A stretch of 58,329 nt of DNA from an uncultured Acidobacteriota bacterium (GCA_902825985.1 CADEDC010000034.1:1-58329), one strand, 5' to 3'. Counted from the stretch's first letter, positions 1 to 8,465 are shown. The notes: a model not told the origin generated them from the letters alone. Numbers and translations are program-made.

Positions 1-60
1 GCGCCGCAGGTGACCGGGGCCCGCGACACGGGCGGCGGCATGAAGCTCGTCAACGGCTGA
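1..60 (+). CDS. C-terminal end of an unknown protein (partial)
   Basis: Frame 1 is open from the window edge and ends with a TGA at 58-60, giving a 19-residue tail that ends GGGMKLVNG. The next start codon lies 10 nt downstream, so this gene probably sits in the same transcript as the MerB-like gene. The fragment is too short to assign a family, and its reality rests only on the open frame and the tight spacing. Confidence 0.4.
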   Translation, partial: APQVTGARDTGGGMKLVNG

Positions 61-796
61 AGCGCGGCCGATGCGCGACCCGCTGAGCCCACAAGACCTC
101 GCCGTGCGGCGCGAGATCCTGCGCGCGCTCGCCCGCGACGTGGCGGTGACGCGCGTCTCGGTGATGCAGACCCTCGGCTGCGAGTACGCCGAGGTCTCGG
201 CCAGCTACGCGCGGCTGGCGGCGGCGCACGTCATCGTGCTCGATGCGGACAGCGGCGAGGTGTGGATGGCGCTGCCGTTCTCGGCGGTGCCGACGCCCTT
301 CCGCGTCGTCACCGGTGACGTGGCGGTGTGGGCCAACTGCGCGTGGGATGCGTTCGGCGTCGCCGCGGCGCTCGAGGCCGACGTGTCGTTCGCCACCCCC
401 TGTCCGGGTTCCGGGGCGGTGATCACCGCAGGCGTGCGTCATGGCACGGTCTATTCCGATCCCGGCGTCGTCGCGCACGTCGGCGTTCCCGCAGCGCGGT
501 GGTGGGACGATATCGGCTTCACCTGATCGACGATCCGGCTCTTCCGGTCGGAAGAGGACATCGCGACGTGGTCGGAGACCACCGGCGTGCCGGTCGGGGC
601 GGTGGTGCCGGTGCCGCAGCTGGCGGCGCTCGGCCGGCGCTGGTATCGCGGCCGGCTGGCTGCCGACCGCAAACACGGACAACTGCTTTTCGAGAGCGGT
701 GCTGGCGCACGACGGACATTGCGGACGCTGTCCTTCGCGGGTCAGGAACTCGAAGTGGCGACCGCAGTCGCGGCACGCATACTCATGGAGCGGCAT
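50..796 (-). CDS. FmdB-type zinc-ribbon protein; only the first ~50 residues are family-like
   Basis: ATG at 796 is preceded by an AGGA ribosome-binding site. Residues 1-50 are a typical FmdB/CxxC regulatory zinc ribbon: [11 protein letters not shown], then CPSC at 27-30, then a KQLSVFAVG segment. Four cysteines (8, 11, 27, 30) can bind zinc. After about residue 50 (position 647) the sequence is the antisense of the MerB-like gene and looks non-coding, though the frame stays open to 50. Normal family members end soon after the FAVG segment with a short Gly/Ser/Cys tail. So the 3' end looks lost or fused at about 647-660, the same place where the convergent MerB-like gene loses similarity. Function of the family is uncertain (putative regulator). 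Confidence 0.5.
   Translation of the reverse strand: MPLHEYACRDCGRHFEFLTREGQRPQCPSCASTALEKQLSVFAVGSQPAAIPAPAERRQLRHRHHRPDRHAGGLRPRRDVLFRPEEPDRRSGEADIVPPPRCGNADVRDDAGIGIDRAMTHACGDHRPGTRTGGGERHVGLERRGDAERIPRAVGPHRHVTGDDAEGRRHRRERQRHPHLAAVRIEHDDVRRRQPRVAGRDLGVLAAEGLHHRDARHRHVAGERAQDLAPHGEVLWAQRVAHRPRFSR
71..661 (+). CDS. MerB-like (alkylmercury lyase family) protein, candidate selenoprotein with in-frame TGA
   Basis: The protein resembles organomercurial lyase, the family that cleaves carbon-mercury bonds with a cysteine pair. It has an N-terminal helical region (residues 1-60), then a core with Cys90, Cys111 in ATPCPGSG (the MerB Cys96 position) and the WWDDIGFT segment. The next codon, 152, is TGA at 524-526. 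The same frame continues with [15 protein letters not shown], the conserved sequence that normally follows the second catalytic cysteine. The TGA therefore replaces a catalytic Cys and may encode selenocysteine; a hairpin follows it. The alternative is a nonsense mutation. Family similarity fades after RRWYRGRL (about residue 196). The frame has no stop until 1339, so the C-terminus is unclear and may be truncated at a junction with the convergent zinc-ribbon gene. If TGA is read as stop, the product is 151 residues (71-526). ATG start at 71. Confidence 0.7.
524..563 (+). promoter_or_regulatory. Candidate bacterial SECIS element after in-frame TGA
   Basis: Immediately after the TGA at 524-526, bases 539-545 (CTCTTCC) pair perfectly with 550-556 (GGAAGAG). 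They enclose a four-base GGTC loop at 546-549. A lower helix, 531-534 (CGAT) with 560-563 (ATCG), can stack beneath an internal loop. Counting U of UGA as 1, the loop GGUC occupies 23-26. In the E. coli fdhF SECIS, as I recall it, the GGUC loop lies at about 22-25, and its G and U are read by SelB. Position and loop sequence therefore fit a bacterial SECIS. This is inference from sequence only; no selA/B/C/D gene is in the window. Confidence 0.5.
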
Positions 797-912
797 GGTC
801 CTCATTGTCGCAGGCGTCGCCGGCCGCTGTCCACGAGCAGCTCGGCACGCGGGCGCCTCGTGGACGGCCGCCCGCGTGCGGCCGCGGCTGCGCCAATCCG
901 CCCGCCGACCGC

Positions 913-918
913 TATACT
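913..918 (+). promoter_or_regulatory. -10 box of typA (TATACT), probable leaderless start
   Basis: TATACT at 913-918 is a near-consensus -10 hexamer, and the typA ATG begins at 925, only 6 nt later. A transcription start 6-8 nt after the -10 box would fall on the start codon itself. The same geometry recurs at many starts in this window. No convincing -35 is visible. Confidence 0.5.
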
Positions 919-924
919 GAAAGG

Positions 925-2781
925 ATGTCTGTGCCCGCTGAAAGCCGTTCGTCCATTTCCCGGGGAAATGATGTCGCCAATCCGCTGCGTCGGAACGTGG
1001 CGATCATCGCCCATGTCGACCATGGCAAGACCACCCTGGTCGATGCCCTGCTGCACCAGAGCGGGACGTTCCGCGCGAACGAGCGGGTCGCCGAGCGGGC
1101 GATGGACAACACCGACCTCGAGCGCGAGCGCGGGATCACGATTCTGGCGAAGAACACCGCCGTCCACTACAAGGATCTGCTCATCAATATCGTCGACACG
1201 CCGGGCCATGCCGACTTCGGCGGCGAGGTCGAGCGGACGCTCTCGATGGTGGATGGCGTCATCCTGCTGGTCGATGCCTCGGAAGGACCGCTGCCGCAGA
1301 CCCGCTTCGTGTTGCGCAAGGCGCTCGAGCGCCGCCTGACGCCGATCGTCGTGATGAACAAGATCGACCGGCCGGACGCCCGCCCGCAGGAAGTGCTCAA
1401 CGAGATTTACGACCTGTTCATCGACCTCGACGCCAGCGAGGAGCAGCTCGAATTCCCGGTGCTCTACACCAATGCCAAGGTCGGCACCGCCAGCCTCGAT
1501 GCCGACAACCGGGGCGAGGACCTGCGGCCGCTGTTCGACGCGGTGGTCGAGTACGTGCCGCCGCCGCGCGGCAGTGTCGACGCATCGCTCCAGCTGCTGG
1601 TGGCGAACCTCGATTCGAGTGACTACATCGGGCGCATCGCCATCGGCCGCATCTTCAACGGGCGGGTCAAGGTCGGCGACCCGGTGTCGGTCTGCAAGCT
1701 GGACGGCAGCGTCCGCCTCACCCGGGTCACCAAGCTGTACGCCTTCGACGGCCTGAAGCGCATCGACATCCAGGATGCCGCGGCCGGCGACATCGTCTGT
1801 CTGGCGGGGATCGAGGACATCACCATCGGCGAGACGATTGCCGATGCCGAACATCCCTCGGCGATTCCGGCGGTGGCCATCGACGAGCCGACGGTGTCGA
1901 TGATTTTCGGCGTCAATACCTCGCCGCTCGCCGGTCGCGAAGGCCAGTACGTCACCTCGCGGCAGATCAAGGACCGTCTCGATCGCGAGCTGCTGGGCAA
2001 TGTCTCGATCCGCGTCGAGCCGACCGAGACGCCGGAGCAGATGAAGGTGGTGGGGCGCGGCGAACTGCAGCTCTCGATCCTCATCGAGATGATGCGGCGC
2101 GAGGGCTTCGAGTTGCAGGTGTCGCGTCCAGACATCGTCACCCGGGAGATCGATGGCGCGAAGCACGAGCCGGTCGAGGAACTCGTCATCGACGTCCCGG
2201 AGGATCATCAGGGCATCGTCATCGCCCAGGTCGGCGAGCGCAAGGGAACGATGACGAAGATGGTGAACAACGGCAGCGGCCGCGTGCGCCTCGAGTTCCG
2301 CATCCCGGCGCGCGGCCTCATCGGCTTCCGGTCGCAGTTCATGACCGATACCAAGGGCACCGGCATCATGAACCACATCTTCGCGACGTGGGAACCCTGG
2401 CACGGCGCGATTGCCTCGCGACAGAACGGCGTCCTCATCGCCGACCGTGCCGGCATCGCGACGGCCTACGCCATCTTCAACCTCCAGGAACGCGGTGAGA
2501 TGTTCATCGACCCGGCGACGCAGGTGTACGAGGGCATGATCGTCGGCGAGAACTCGCGCACCGCCGACATGGATGTCAACATCACCAAGGAGAAGAAGCA
2601 GACGAACATGCGGGCGTCGAGTGCCGACGAAGCCATCCGGCTGATTCCGCCGCGCCGACTCGGACTGGAACAGGCGGTCGAGTTCATCAACGACGACGAA
2701 CTGGTCGAGATCACGCCCGGTAGCATCCGCCTGCGCAAGCGCATCCTCGCCTCCAACATGCGGCCGAAGGCGCGCGAATAA
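925..2781 (+). CDS. typA: Translational GTPase TypA/BipA
   Basis: This is a ribosome-associated GTPase of the EF-G-like family, used in stress adaptation and 50S subunit assembly. The 618-residue product matches the usual TypA length (about 600-615). The GTPase domain has G1 AHVDHGKT at residues 29-36, G3 DTPGHADF and G4 NKID. Domain II and the EF-G III/V-like regions follow, and the C-terminal part contains the typical GLIGFRSQF and EKKQTNMR segments. ATG 925 was chosen over earlier in-frame codons because homologues begin shortly before [16 protein letters not shown] and a TATACT box lies just upstream. The next gene follows after 12 nt. Confidence 0.95.
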   Translation: MSVPAESRSSISRGNDVANPLRRNVAIIAHVDHGKTTLVDALLHQSGTFRANERVAERAMDNTDLERERGITILAKNTAVHYKDLLINIVDTPGHADFGGEVERTLSMVDGVILLVDASEGPLPQTRFVLRKALERRLTPIVVMNKIDRPDARPQEVLNEIYDLFIDLDASEEQLEFPVLYTNAKVGTASLDADNRGEDLRPLFDAVVEYVPPPRGSVDASLQLLVANLDSSDYIGRIAIGRIFNGRVKVGDPVSVCKLDGSVRLTRVTKLYAFDGLKRIDIQDAAAGDIVCLAGIEDITIGETIADAEHPSAIPAVAIDEPTVSMIFGVNTSPLAGREGQYVTSRQIKDRLDRELLGNVSIRVEPTETPEQMKVVGRGELQLSILIEMMRREGFELQVSRPDIVTREIDGAKHEPVEELVIDVPEDHQGIVIAQVGERKGTMTKMVNNGSGRVRLEFRIPARGLIGFRSQFMTDTKGTGIMNHIFATWEPWHGAIASRQNGVLIADRAGIATAYAIFNLQERGEMFIDPATQVYEGMIVGENSRTADMDVNITKEKKQTNMRASSADEAIRLIPPRRLGLEQAVEFINDDELVEITPGSIRLRKRILASNMRPKARE

Positions 2782-2793
2782 GGCTGGTAGGCC

Positions 2794-3639
2794 GTGCTGA
2801 GCCGCAAAACCTCCGGATCGGTCGTCTGTCCCTCATGCGGGTCGCTCGTCGGCGTCAACGACGACCGCTGTTACAACTGCGGCCGCGCGAACCCCGGCAT
2901 GTGGGGCTTTGCCCCGGTCCTGCGGCAGCTCGGCAACGACCTCGGCTTCGTGCCCCTGGTGATTGGCGCATCGGCCATTCTCTTCGTGTTCTCCTGGCTG
3001 GCGTCGGGAGCGGACCGCGTCACCTATGGCGGTGGGCTGGATATCCTGTCCCCCAGCACGTCGGCGCTGCTGCGATTCGGCGCGAGCGGCGCGATCCCGG
3101 TGTTCGTCTACGGTTCCTGGTGGACGGTCCTGAGCGCCACGTGGCTGCACGGCAGCCTGCTGCACATCCTGTTCAACATGATGTGGGTGCGTGACCTCGG
3201 ACCGCAGAGCGCCGCGATCATCGGCCCGGCGCGAACGGTGATCATCTACGTCGTCTCCGGTGCGTGCGGCTTCATCCTCAGCTCGGCGATGGGCTACTAC
3301 GCGTTCGGCATCCCGTTTCTCAGCGGCGCGCGCCTGACGGTGGGTGCGTCGGCGTCCATCTTCGGGCTGCTCGGCGCCCTGGTGCACTACGGTCGGGTCA
3401 GCGGCAGCAGCTACGTGCATGCCGAGGCGATGCGGTACGCCGTCATCCTGTTCGTCTTCGGTCTCGTGATGCGCGGCGTCGACAACTACGCGCACGCCGG
3501 CGGCTTCATCGGCGGCTTCGCCGTCTCGATGTTCTTCAACCCGCTGACCCGCGAGCGCGGCGATCACATGGTGATCGCCGTCGCCTGTCTCGTCGCCAGT
3601 TTCCTGGCCGTCGCCATGTCGTTCTGGTCGGCCCTCTAG
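2794..3639 (+). CDS. Rhomboid family intramembrane serine protease with N-terminal zinc ribbon
   Basis: This is a membrane protease that would cleave transmembrane segments. The 281-residue product starts with a cytosolic zinc ribbon, CPSC at 12-15 and CYNC at 26-29. The rhomboid fold of about six membrane segments follows. The loop HGSLLHILFNM carries the family HxxxN signature. The catalytic serine is in GASASIFG (Ser186) and the catalytic histidine is in YAHAGGFIGG (His234). The GTG start at 2794 lies 12 nt after typA, with GGTAGG upstream, so co-transcription is likely. The zinc ribbon could recruit a partner or sense metal; that is inference. Confidence 0.88.
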   Translation: MLSRKTSGSVVCPSCGSLVGVNDDRCYNCGRANPGMWGFAPVLRQLGNDLGFVPLVIGASAILFVFSWLASGADRVTYGGGLDILSPSTSALLRFGASGAIPVFVYGSWWTVLSATWLHGSLLHILFNMMWVRDLGPQSAAIIGPARTVIIYVVSGACGFILSSAMGYYAFGIPFLSGARLTVGASASIFGLLGALVHYGRVSGSSYVHAEAMRYAVILFVFGLVMRGVDNYAHAGGFIGGFAVSMFFNPLTRERGDHMVIAVACLVASFLAVAMSFWSAL

Positions 3640-3860
3640 GTCCGGCGCGATCCGCCGCGCCGCCCTCACGAGGGGTGTTGCGGCTCCACGTACCGTCGTC
3701 GCATACCGTCCCGCCCCGCCTCTCACGCCTTTCGCCCGGCTCCGCCTCGGGTCTTCGGCTCCGCGGTCCTCCGGGCCGTTCCTCAGCTCGCTGATCTCGT
3801 CCGGCATGCTGTCTGGCACCTGCCTTGCGACCTCGGATCGCGGACAGAAGGAGGGGACTG

Positions 3861-4595
3861 ATGAAGATGAAGAGTGTGGCGATGGTGGCGGCAACGGCAC
3901 TCACGTTGTCGAGCAGCGCGGCGTTGGCTCAGCAGCCGGCGGGGCAGGCGGGTCAGCCGGCCTCGAGAACGGACGCCACAGAGAAGAGCGAGGTGCGAGG
4001 CGCCGGCTCTCAGGCGTTCGTGCGCGAGGCGGCGATGGGCGGGCTCGCCGAAGTGCGGCTCGGCCAGCTGGCATCACAGAAGGCGGGCAGCGCCGACGTG
4101 AAGCAGTTTGCCCAGCGCATGGTGAACGATCACTCGAAGGCCAACGACGAGCTCAAGGCCATCGCGCAACGGAAGAACATCTCCGTGCCGACGACGCTGG
4201 CTGGCGAACACCAGGCCGTCCACGATCGGCTCGAGAAGCTGAGCGGAGCGGCATTCGATCGCGCTTACATGGACGCCATGCGCGACGACCATCGCAAGGA
4301 CCTGACGGCCTTCCGCGCCCAGTCGCAGTCCGGCGACGATGCCGAGGTGAAGGCCTTTGCGGCCAAGACCCTGCCGACGCTGGAGGCGCACCTCAAACTC
4401 GCCGAGCAGACGCACGCCGCCGTCGGCACCTCCGGTGAGAAATCCGATCGGAACGAGCGAACCGGCAGCACCGGAACGCGGCCGTCCGACCCGGCTGCAC
4501 CGGGTGCACCGGGGAGCCCCGCGCCGGGTTCGACGACGCCGGCCGATCCCCGCAACCAGCCCGGTTCGGTGCCTGGGACCGGCATCCAGCGCTAG
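3861..4595 (+). CDS. Secreted DUF4142 (ferritin-like helical) protein
   Basis: The 244-residue product has a signal peptide ending ALAQ. Its DUF4142 domain is helical (about residues 45-185), with typical segments such as GLAEVRLGQLA, FAQRMVNDHSKAN and KAFAAKTLPTLEAHLKLA. The domain is a predicted envelope protein with a ferritin-like helical bundle and no proven reaction. The last ~50 residues are a Gly/Pro/Thr-rich low-complexity tail. ATG 3861 is supported by a strong AGGAGGGG ribosome-binding site at about 3849, so the in-frame ATG at 3825 is less likely. The preceding 221 bp (3640-3860) hold no gene I can support and should contain the promoter. A hairpin terminator follows. Confidence 0.85.
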   Translation: MKMKSVAMVAATALTLSSSAALAQQPAGQAGQPASRTDATEKSEVRGAGSQAFVREAAMGGLAEVRLGQLASQKAGSADVKQFAQRMVNDHSKANDELKAIAQRKNISVPTTLAGEHQAVHDRLEKLSGAAFDRAYMDAMRDDHRKDLTAFRAQSQSGDDAEVKAFAAKTLPTLEAHLKLAEQTHAAVGTSGEKSDRNERTGSTGTRPSDPAAPGAPGSPAPGSTTPADPRNQPGSVPGTGIQR

Positions 4596-4656
4596 CGCCG
4601 CGGCAGCCGGACGGTCGGCGTGCGGCGTGTCCAGGCGGCGCGGCTGGGCCTTCGGA

Positions 4657-4697
4657 ACGCACAGACAGGGGCCGGCGGTCGGCCCTGTCTGTTGCGT
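4657..4697. terminator. Bidirectional hairpin terminator between convergent genes
   Basis: The arm ACAGACAGGG at 4661-4670 pairs with CCCTGTCTGT at 4683-4692. It extends inward through CC/GG with one bulged G, and outward through ACGC/GCGT with one bulge. The stem lies between the stops of the DUF4142 gene (plus) and the eRF1-like gene (minus). No T tract follows. Confidence 0.6.
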
Positions 4698-4742
4698 GCG
4701 CCGCGCTTCCGGGCGTCGCGGCTTTGCCCTGGATGCCGGAGA

Positions 4743-5852
4743 TCAGAGGGTGAACCGGAGAAATGCGCCGACGCCGCCGACCGGCCTGAGCAGCTCGGGA
4801 TCCTGGATGAACCGGATGGACGCGCCCGTCTGGTGGGCCTTCACGATCAGTTCGTCGGCGACGCGCTCCTCGGTGCTCCGCTCGGCATCGGCTGACGAAC
4901 CGCTGGATGCCGCCGCGCCGTCGGCCCTGATCGTGTCGGGAACCGCAGAGAGCATCAGCTCGTCGACCTGGCCAAGCTCGAAGGCGCGCCGCGTCGCGTC
5001 CACGCCGGTCACCCCCAGCCCGCCGCTCCTGAATGCGTCGAGCAGGTCCTCGACGCGCTCGCGGTCGCTGTGGACGTCCTGCTGCGTCATGACCGCGAGG
5101 GAACGCTGCAGGATGACCTGTTCGGGAGTACGGATGTCGAGCCGGATCACGTCGACGAGCCGTTCCTGCAGGTCCTTCGGTAACGCGCCCTTCAGCAGGG
5201 GGACGATGACCTCGTCGCCGCCAAGGATGATCGACGGGATCTGCTCGTCGCGAACGACGCGCGTCAGCACGTCGATCGCCTCTTTGGCGTGCTGCTCGCG
5301 GAAGTTGTCGACGTGTCGCTGGAAGCGGGCCTGCGACCACCCGCCCACCTTGTGACGCTTCGTCTTCTGGTTCTCCACCTGCAAGCTGCGCTCGACGGCA
5401 TTCGCTGCGACCACGAAGAGACGGGCGGTATGCGTGTCGGCGACGAGCACGGCGTAGCGTGGGTATTCGTCGATCAGCCGCGCCAGCGGGTAGAGATGCG
5501 GCCACGACGAGATGAACAGGCGATGATCCGGAATCGGCGCGGCGAGCGGCAGGACCTCGAACAGGTCGGCGCCCGCCGAGGCGAAGAGCGCCAGCCCGTT
5601 GGTCGACGGATCGACGGTCGCGAGATAGGCGCGAATCCGCTCCGCATCCCGTTCGAGACTCTGCCGCTCGGGCCCGCCGGCCGGGTAGGTGTCGAGACGC
5701 GACGGCCAGGCGTTCCGCAGGAACGTGTCGAAACGGTCGCGGCCGCGATCGTCGGCCTGCAGGTTGAGGTAGAGGCTCACGACCGGATACGGCCCGGTAT
5801 CGATCGCCGCGAGCCGGTCGAGTTGGGCGATTTGCTCAGCGCTACGTGTCAT
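4743..5852 (-). CDS. Bacterial eRF1-like / Vms1-Ankzf1-type peptidyl-tRNA hydrolase (baeRF family)
   Basis: The 369-residue protein has the architecture of bacterial archaeo-eukaryotic release-factor homologues: an N-terminal domain with VVSLYLN, then a region ending in a KRHKVGGWSQARFQRH loop, then a helix and a C-terminal L7Ae-like domain. GGWSQAR at residues 170-176 matches the GGxSQ loop that replaces the GGQ of eRF1 in Vms1-type proteins. By family knowledge such proteins are thought to release or rescue stalled nascent chains, but the bacterial members are little studied. The final ~100 residues include a Ser/Ala-rich linker. It is convergent with the DUF4142 gene and not obviously in an operon. 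The RNA-cleavage or hydrolase activity is inferred from the fold and loop only. Confidence 0.8.
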   Translation of the reverse strand: MTRSAEQIAQLDRLAAIDTGPYPVVSLYLNLQADDRGRDRFDTFLRNAWPSRLDTYPAGGPERQSLERDAERIRAYLATVDPSTNGLALFASAGADLFEVLPLAAPIPDHRLFISSWPHLYPLARLIDEYPRYAVLVADTHTARLFVVAANAVERSLQVENQKTKRHKVGGWSQARFQRHVDNFREQHAKEAIDVLTRVVRDEQIPSIILGGDEVIVPLLKGALPKDLQERLVDVIRLDIRTPEQVILQRSLAVMTQQDVHSDRERVEDLLDAFRSGGLGVTGVDATRRAFELGQVDELMLSAVPDTIRADGAAASSGSSADAERSTEERVADELIVKAHQTGASIRFIQDPELLRPVGGVGAFLRFTL

Positions 5853-5886
5853 GCGACCGGCGGTCGCAAGTGGCGTGCCCGGCGGG

Positions 5887-6924
5887 CTACTTACGGGCGA
5901 GCTCTTCGTCGATCACCCGCTTGAACACGGCGTACGGCTGTGCGCCGCTCAAGATCCGTCCGTTGACGAAGAACGCCGGCGTGCCGTTGACGCCCACCTG
6001 ATTGGCCGCCGCCAGATCCTCGTCGACCTGCTTGGCGAACTTGTGGGTATCGACACAGCTGGTGAAGTCCGCCATGTTGAGGCCGACATCGGTTGCGTAC
6101 TGCTTCAGGTCGGCGGCCGCCAATTTGCCCTGGTTCGAGAACAGCCGGTCGTGGTACTCCCAGAAGCGGTTCTGCTCTGCGGCGCACGCCGAGGCTTCCG
6201 CGGCGGGTCGTGCCGCCGGATGGTTGGGCAGTGGATAGTGGCGGTAGGTGAACCTGATCCTTCCCTCGTACTCCTTCATGACCTGCTGCACCGTGGGGAA
6301 GGCCGACAGGCAGAACGGACACTGGAAGTCCGAGAACTCGATGATTTCCACCGGGGCGTTCGCTGGCCCCTTGGTCGGCCGTCCAGCCGCCGCGACGTCC
6401 TGCCGCGGCGCTTCCAGCGACACCGAGATCGCGACCTTGGATCGCAGCGCATCGAGGTAGCGCTGCCGCACCGTCTGTGCCCGCTCCTGCGACAGCAGGT
6501 TCCGAATCGGCTCCCGCACCTGCTCGATGGACGCGCCTTGCACGCGCTGCGGATTGGCCTGATACCACGCCGCGATGTCGAGATCGGTCGGCGGCACGAC
6601 CTTGCCGCCGATTTCCCGATCGAGCAGCGCCGCCACCTCCAGCTTCTGCGCCGCGGCCTCTTTTTCAATCAGCCGGATGTTGATGATGTCGTCGATCGCC
6701 GCCCGCCGCGCCTCGTAGAGCGCGTCGGTCAATCGCATCGACCCGAAGTTGCTGGCCGGTTGGGCGAGGGCGCGGGTGTCGACCTCGGACAGGGTGATCG
6801 CGGTATCGCCGTACTTCGCGACGACGTCGGTCGAGGCCGGTTGTCGCGCCGGCTGGGCCGCCGTGGAGCAGGCGGTCACGCACACCAGGGCGGCCGCGGA
6901 CAGGGCGCGAAGGGAAGCAGTCAT
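5887..6924 (-). CDS. SurA-like/DsbA thioredoxin fusion lipoprotein
   Basis: The 345-residue product begins with a lipoprotein signal peptide with lipobox VTAC (Cys19). Residues 30-165 resemble the N-terminal SurA/PpiC chaperone region (VAKYGDTAITLSEVD, then helices). Residues 185-345 form a DsbA-like thioredoxin domain with active site CPFC at 202-205 and the cis-proline segment GVNGTPAFFVNG. It should act outside the inner membrane as a thiol oxidant or disulfide isomerase, with the SurA-like part binding unfolded clients. GATACT at 6932-6937 lies 7 nt before the ATG; a GGAG also precedes it. It is separated from the upstream M28 peptidase gene by 21 nt. Confidence 0.88.
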   Translation of the reverse strand: MTASLRALSAAALVCVTACSTAAQPARQPASTDVVAKYGDTAITLSEVDTRALAQPASNFGSMRLTDALYEARRAAIDDIINIRLIEKEAAAQKLEVAALLDREIGGKVVPPTDLDIAAWYQANPQRVQGASIEQVREPIRNLLSQERAQTVRQRYLDALRSKVAISVSLEAPRQDVAAAGRPTKGPANAPVEIIEFSDFQCPFCLSAFPTVQQVMKEYEGRIRFTYRHYPLPNHPAARPAAEASACAAEQNRFWEYHDRLFSNQGKLAAADLKQYATDVGLNMADFTSCVDTHKFAKQVDEDLAAANQVGVNGTPAFFVNGRILSGAQPYAVFKRVIDEELARK

Positions 6925-6945
6925 ACGCTCCAGTATCGCACGAGC

Positions 6946-8349
6946 TCACTCCCCGAGTCGGTGGGGGAGTTCGGCGATCACGTAGGTCATCACCGCGATC
7001 GCCGCCACGCAGCGGGCCAGCTCCTGCGGGTCGACCTTGTCCACCGTATCGGCCTCGGTGTGGTGATAGGCGAAGTACGGACCGTCGACGTCCAGGGACA
7101 AGGCGGGGATGCGCGCCGCCTCGACGCTCGGCCCGATGTCCGCCCCGCCGCCGACGCTCGAGATCGCGGTGGCACCGATACCGACAAGCAGCGAGGCAAT
7201 CGCGGCGACGGTGGTCCGCGCCCGCGCCGTGCCCGAGAATCCGAAGCCGACGGGGCGGAAGACCCCGCTGTCGGACTCGAGCATGGCGACGTGGTTGGCC
7301 AGCTCGGCGCGGTGCGCGTCGCGATAGGCGAGTCCGCCGCGATTGCCGTTCTCCTCGTTCGTGAACAGCACGACGCGGACCGTTCGACGCGGCCGCAGGC
7401 CGAGAACCTTCATCAGGCGCAGCGCCTCCCAGGTCGCCACGCAGCCGCCGCCATCATCCTGCGCACCGGCGCCGACGTCCCAGGAGTCCAGGTGGCCGGC
7501 GATCACGACCACTTCGTCCGGACGCTCGCGGCCGCGCAGCTCGCCGACGACGTTGGCCGACTCGACCTCGCCGTCCATGTGCGCCTCCATCTGCAGGCGG
7601 ACGACGATGCGATCGCCACGGTCGCTCATGCGCTGGAGCCGGTCGGCATCCTCGCTGGCGATCGCGGCCGCCGGAATGGCCGGAACGTCACTGCTGTACT
7701 GGAGCATGCCTGTATGCGGCAGTCGGGTCCCGCTCGGGCCGATCGACCGGACGAGCACCGCCGCCGCGCCGTGGCGGGCGGCCCGTGACGGTCCGCCGAA
7801 GCGGACGGTGACGGTTTCCTCGTAGTTCTGAAACGGGCTGTTGAAGAGGACGATCTTGCCGCGCACCGCCGCGCCGCGCGCCTCGAGCTGGCCGAAGCCG
7901 CTGACGACAACGACCTCCGCCGTGATGCCCTCGGGCGGCGTGCCGACGCTGTCGCCGAGACCGAGCATCGCGATCCGGTGCGCCGCCGGTTCGATGATGT
8001 CGGCGCGCTCCAGGCCGCGCACCCAGCGGGGGACCATGACCGACTCGGTGTGCACCCCCTCGAGCCCGTCCCGCGTCATGCGATCGACGGCCCACGCGAT
8101 GGCGCGGTCGAGGCCCGGTGAACCGCTGAGCCGATGGCCGGCGACGTCCGTCAACTCGGCGAGCCGCTGCCACGCCGCGTGATCCGCCAGCGCGGCGCCA
8201 ATCAGACGGGCGCTGGCCTCGCGATAGGGCGCGAGCGAGATGGCCGCCGCTTCGGCCGGACGCGACCGCGCCCGTCTCTGCGCGGCAACCGGCGTCGCGG
8301 GAACCGCGAGACCGATGATGAGCAGCAGCGACAACGGACGACAGATCAC
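6946..8349 (-). CDS. Secreted M28 family zinc aminopeptidase/carboxypeptidase Q-like
   Basis: The product is 467 residues from GTG 8349, which follows a GGAGG ribosome-binding site and opens directly into a signal peptide (cleavage near VAAQ). An in-frame ATG at 8424 would add 25 Arg-rich residues before the signal peptide, so it was not chosen. A PA-type insert is followed by the M28 catalytic core: GHLDSWD at about 285-291, DDGGG at 298-302, NEEN, and a final YHHTEADTVDKVD segment holding the last zinc histidine. It would remove amino acids or dipeptides from peptides in the periplasm or outside. It resembles plasma glutamate carboxypeptidase. It probably forms an operon with the downstream SurA-DsbA gene. 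Confidence 0.9.
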   Translation of the reverse strand: MICRPLSLLLIIGLAVPATPVAAQRRARSRPAEAAAISLAPYREASARLIGAALADHAAWQRLAELTDVAGHRLSGSPGLDRAIAWAVDRMTRDGLEGVHTESVMVPRWVRGLERADIIEPAAHRIAMLGLGDSVGTPPEGITAEVVVVSGFGQLEARGAAVRGKIVLFNSPFQNYEETVTVRFGGPSRAARHGAAAVLVRSIGPSGTRLPHTGMLQYSSDVPAIPAAAIASEDADRLQRMSDRGDRIVVRLQMEAHMDGEVESANVVGELRGRERPDEVVVIAGHLDSWDVGAGAQDDGGGCVATWEALRLMKVLGLRPRRTVRVVLFTNEENGNRGGLAYRDAHRAELANHVAMLESDSGVFRPVGFGFSGTARARTTVAAIASLLVGIGATAISSVGGGADIGPSVEAARIPALSLDVDGPYFAYHHTEADTVDKVDPQELARCVAAIAVMTYVIAELPHRLGE

Positions 8350-8465
8350 GTGCGTCCCTCCACCTCTACGACGCCGCCCGCATGCGGCGGCCGCGACGGC
8401 GCGCCGCTGGATCGTCGCTTGCACTCGCGCCCCGTGTCGGTGGGACGGGAAGGGGGCGAAGAATC

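Noticed and set aside
524..526. Simple frameshift in the MerB-like gene
   Set aside because: The downstream homologous sequence continues in the same frame, so there is no shift; only a TGA interrupts it.
802..2403. 533-residue minus-strand frame opposite typA
   Set aside because: It is the antisense shadow of typA; Asp/Arg/His-rich composition and no family resemblance.
5851..7788. 645-residue plus-strand frame across the DsbA and M28 genes
   Set aside because: It runs antisense to two well-supported genes and is Arg/Gly/Asp-rich with no motifs.
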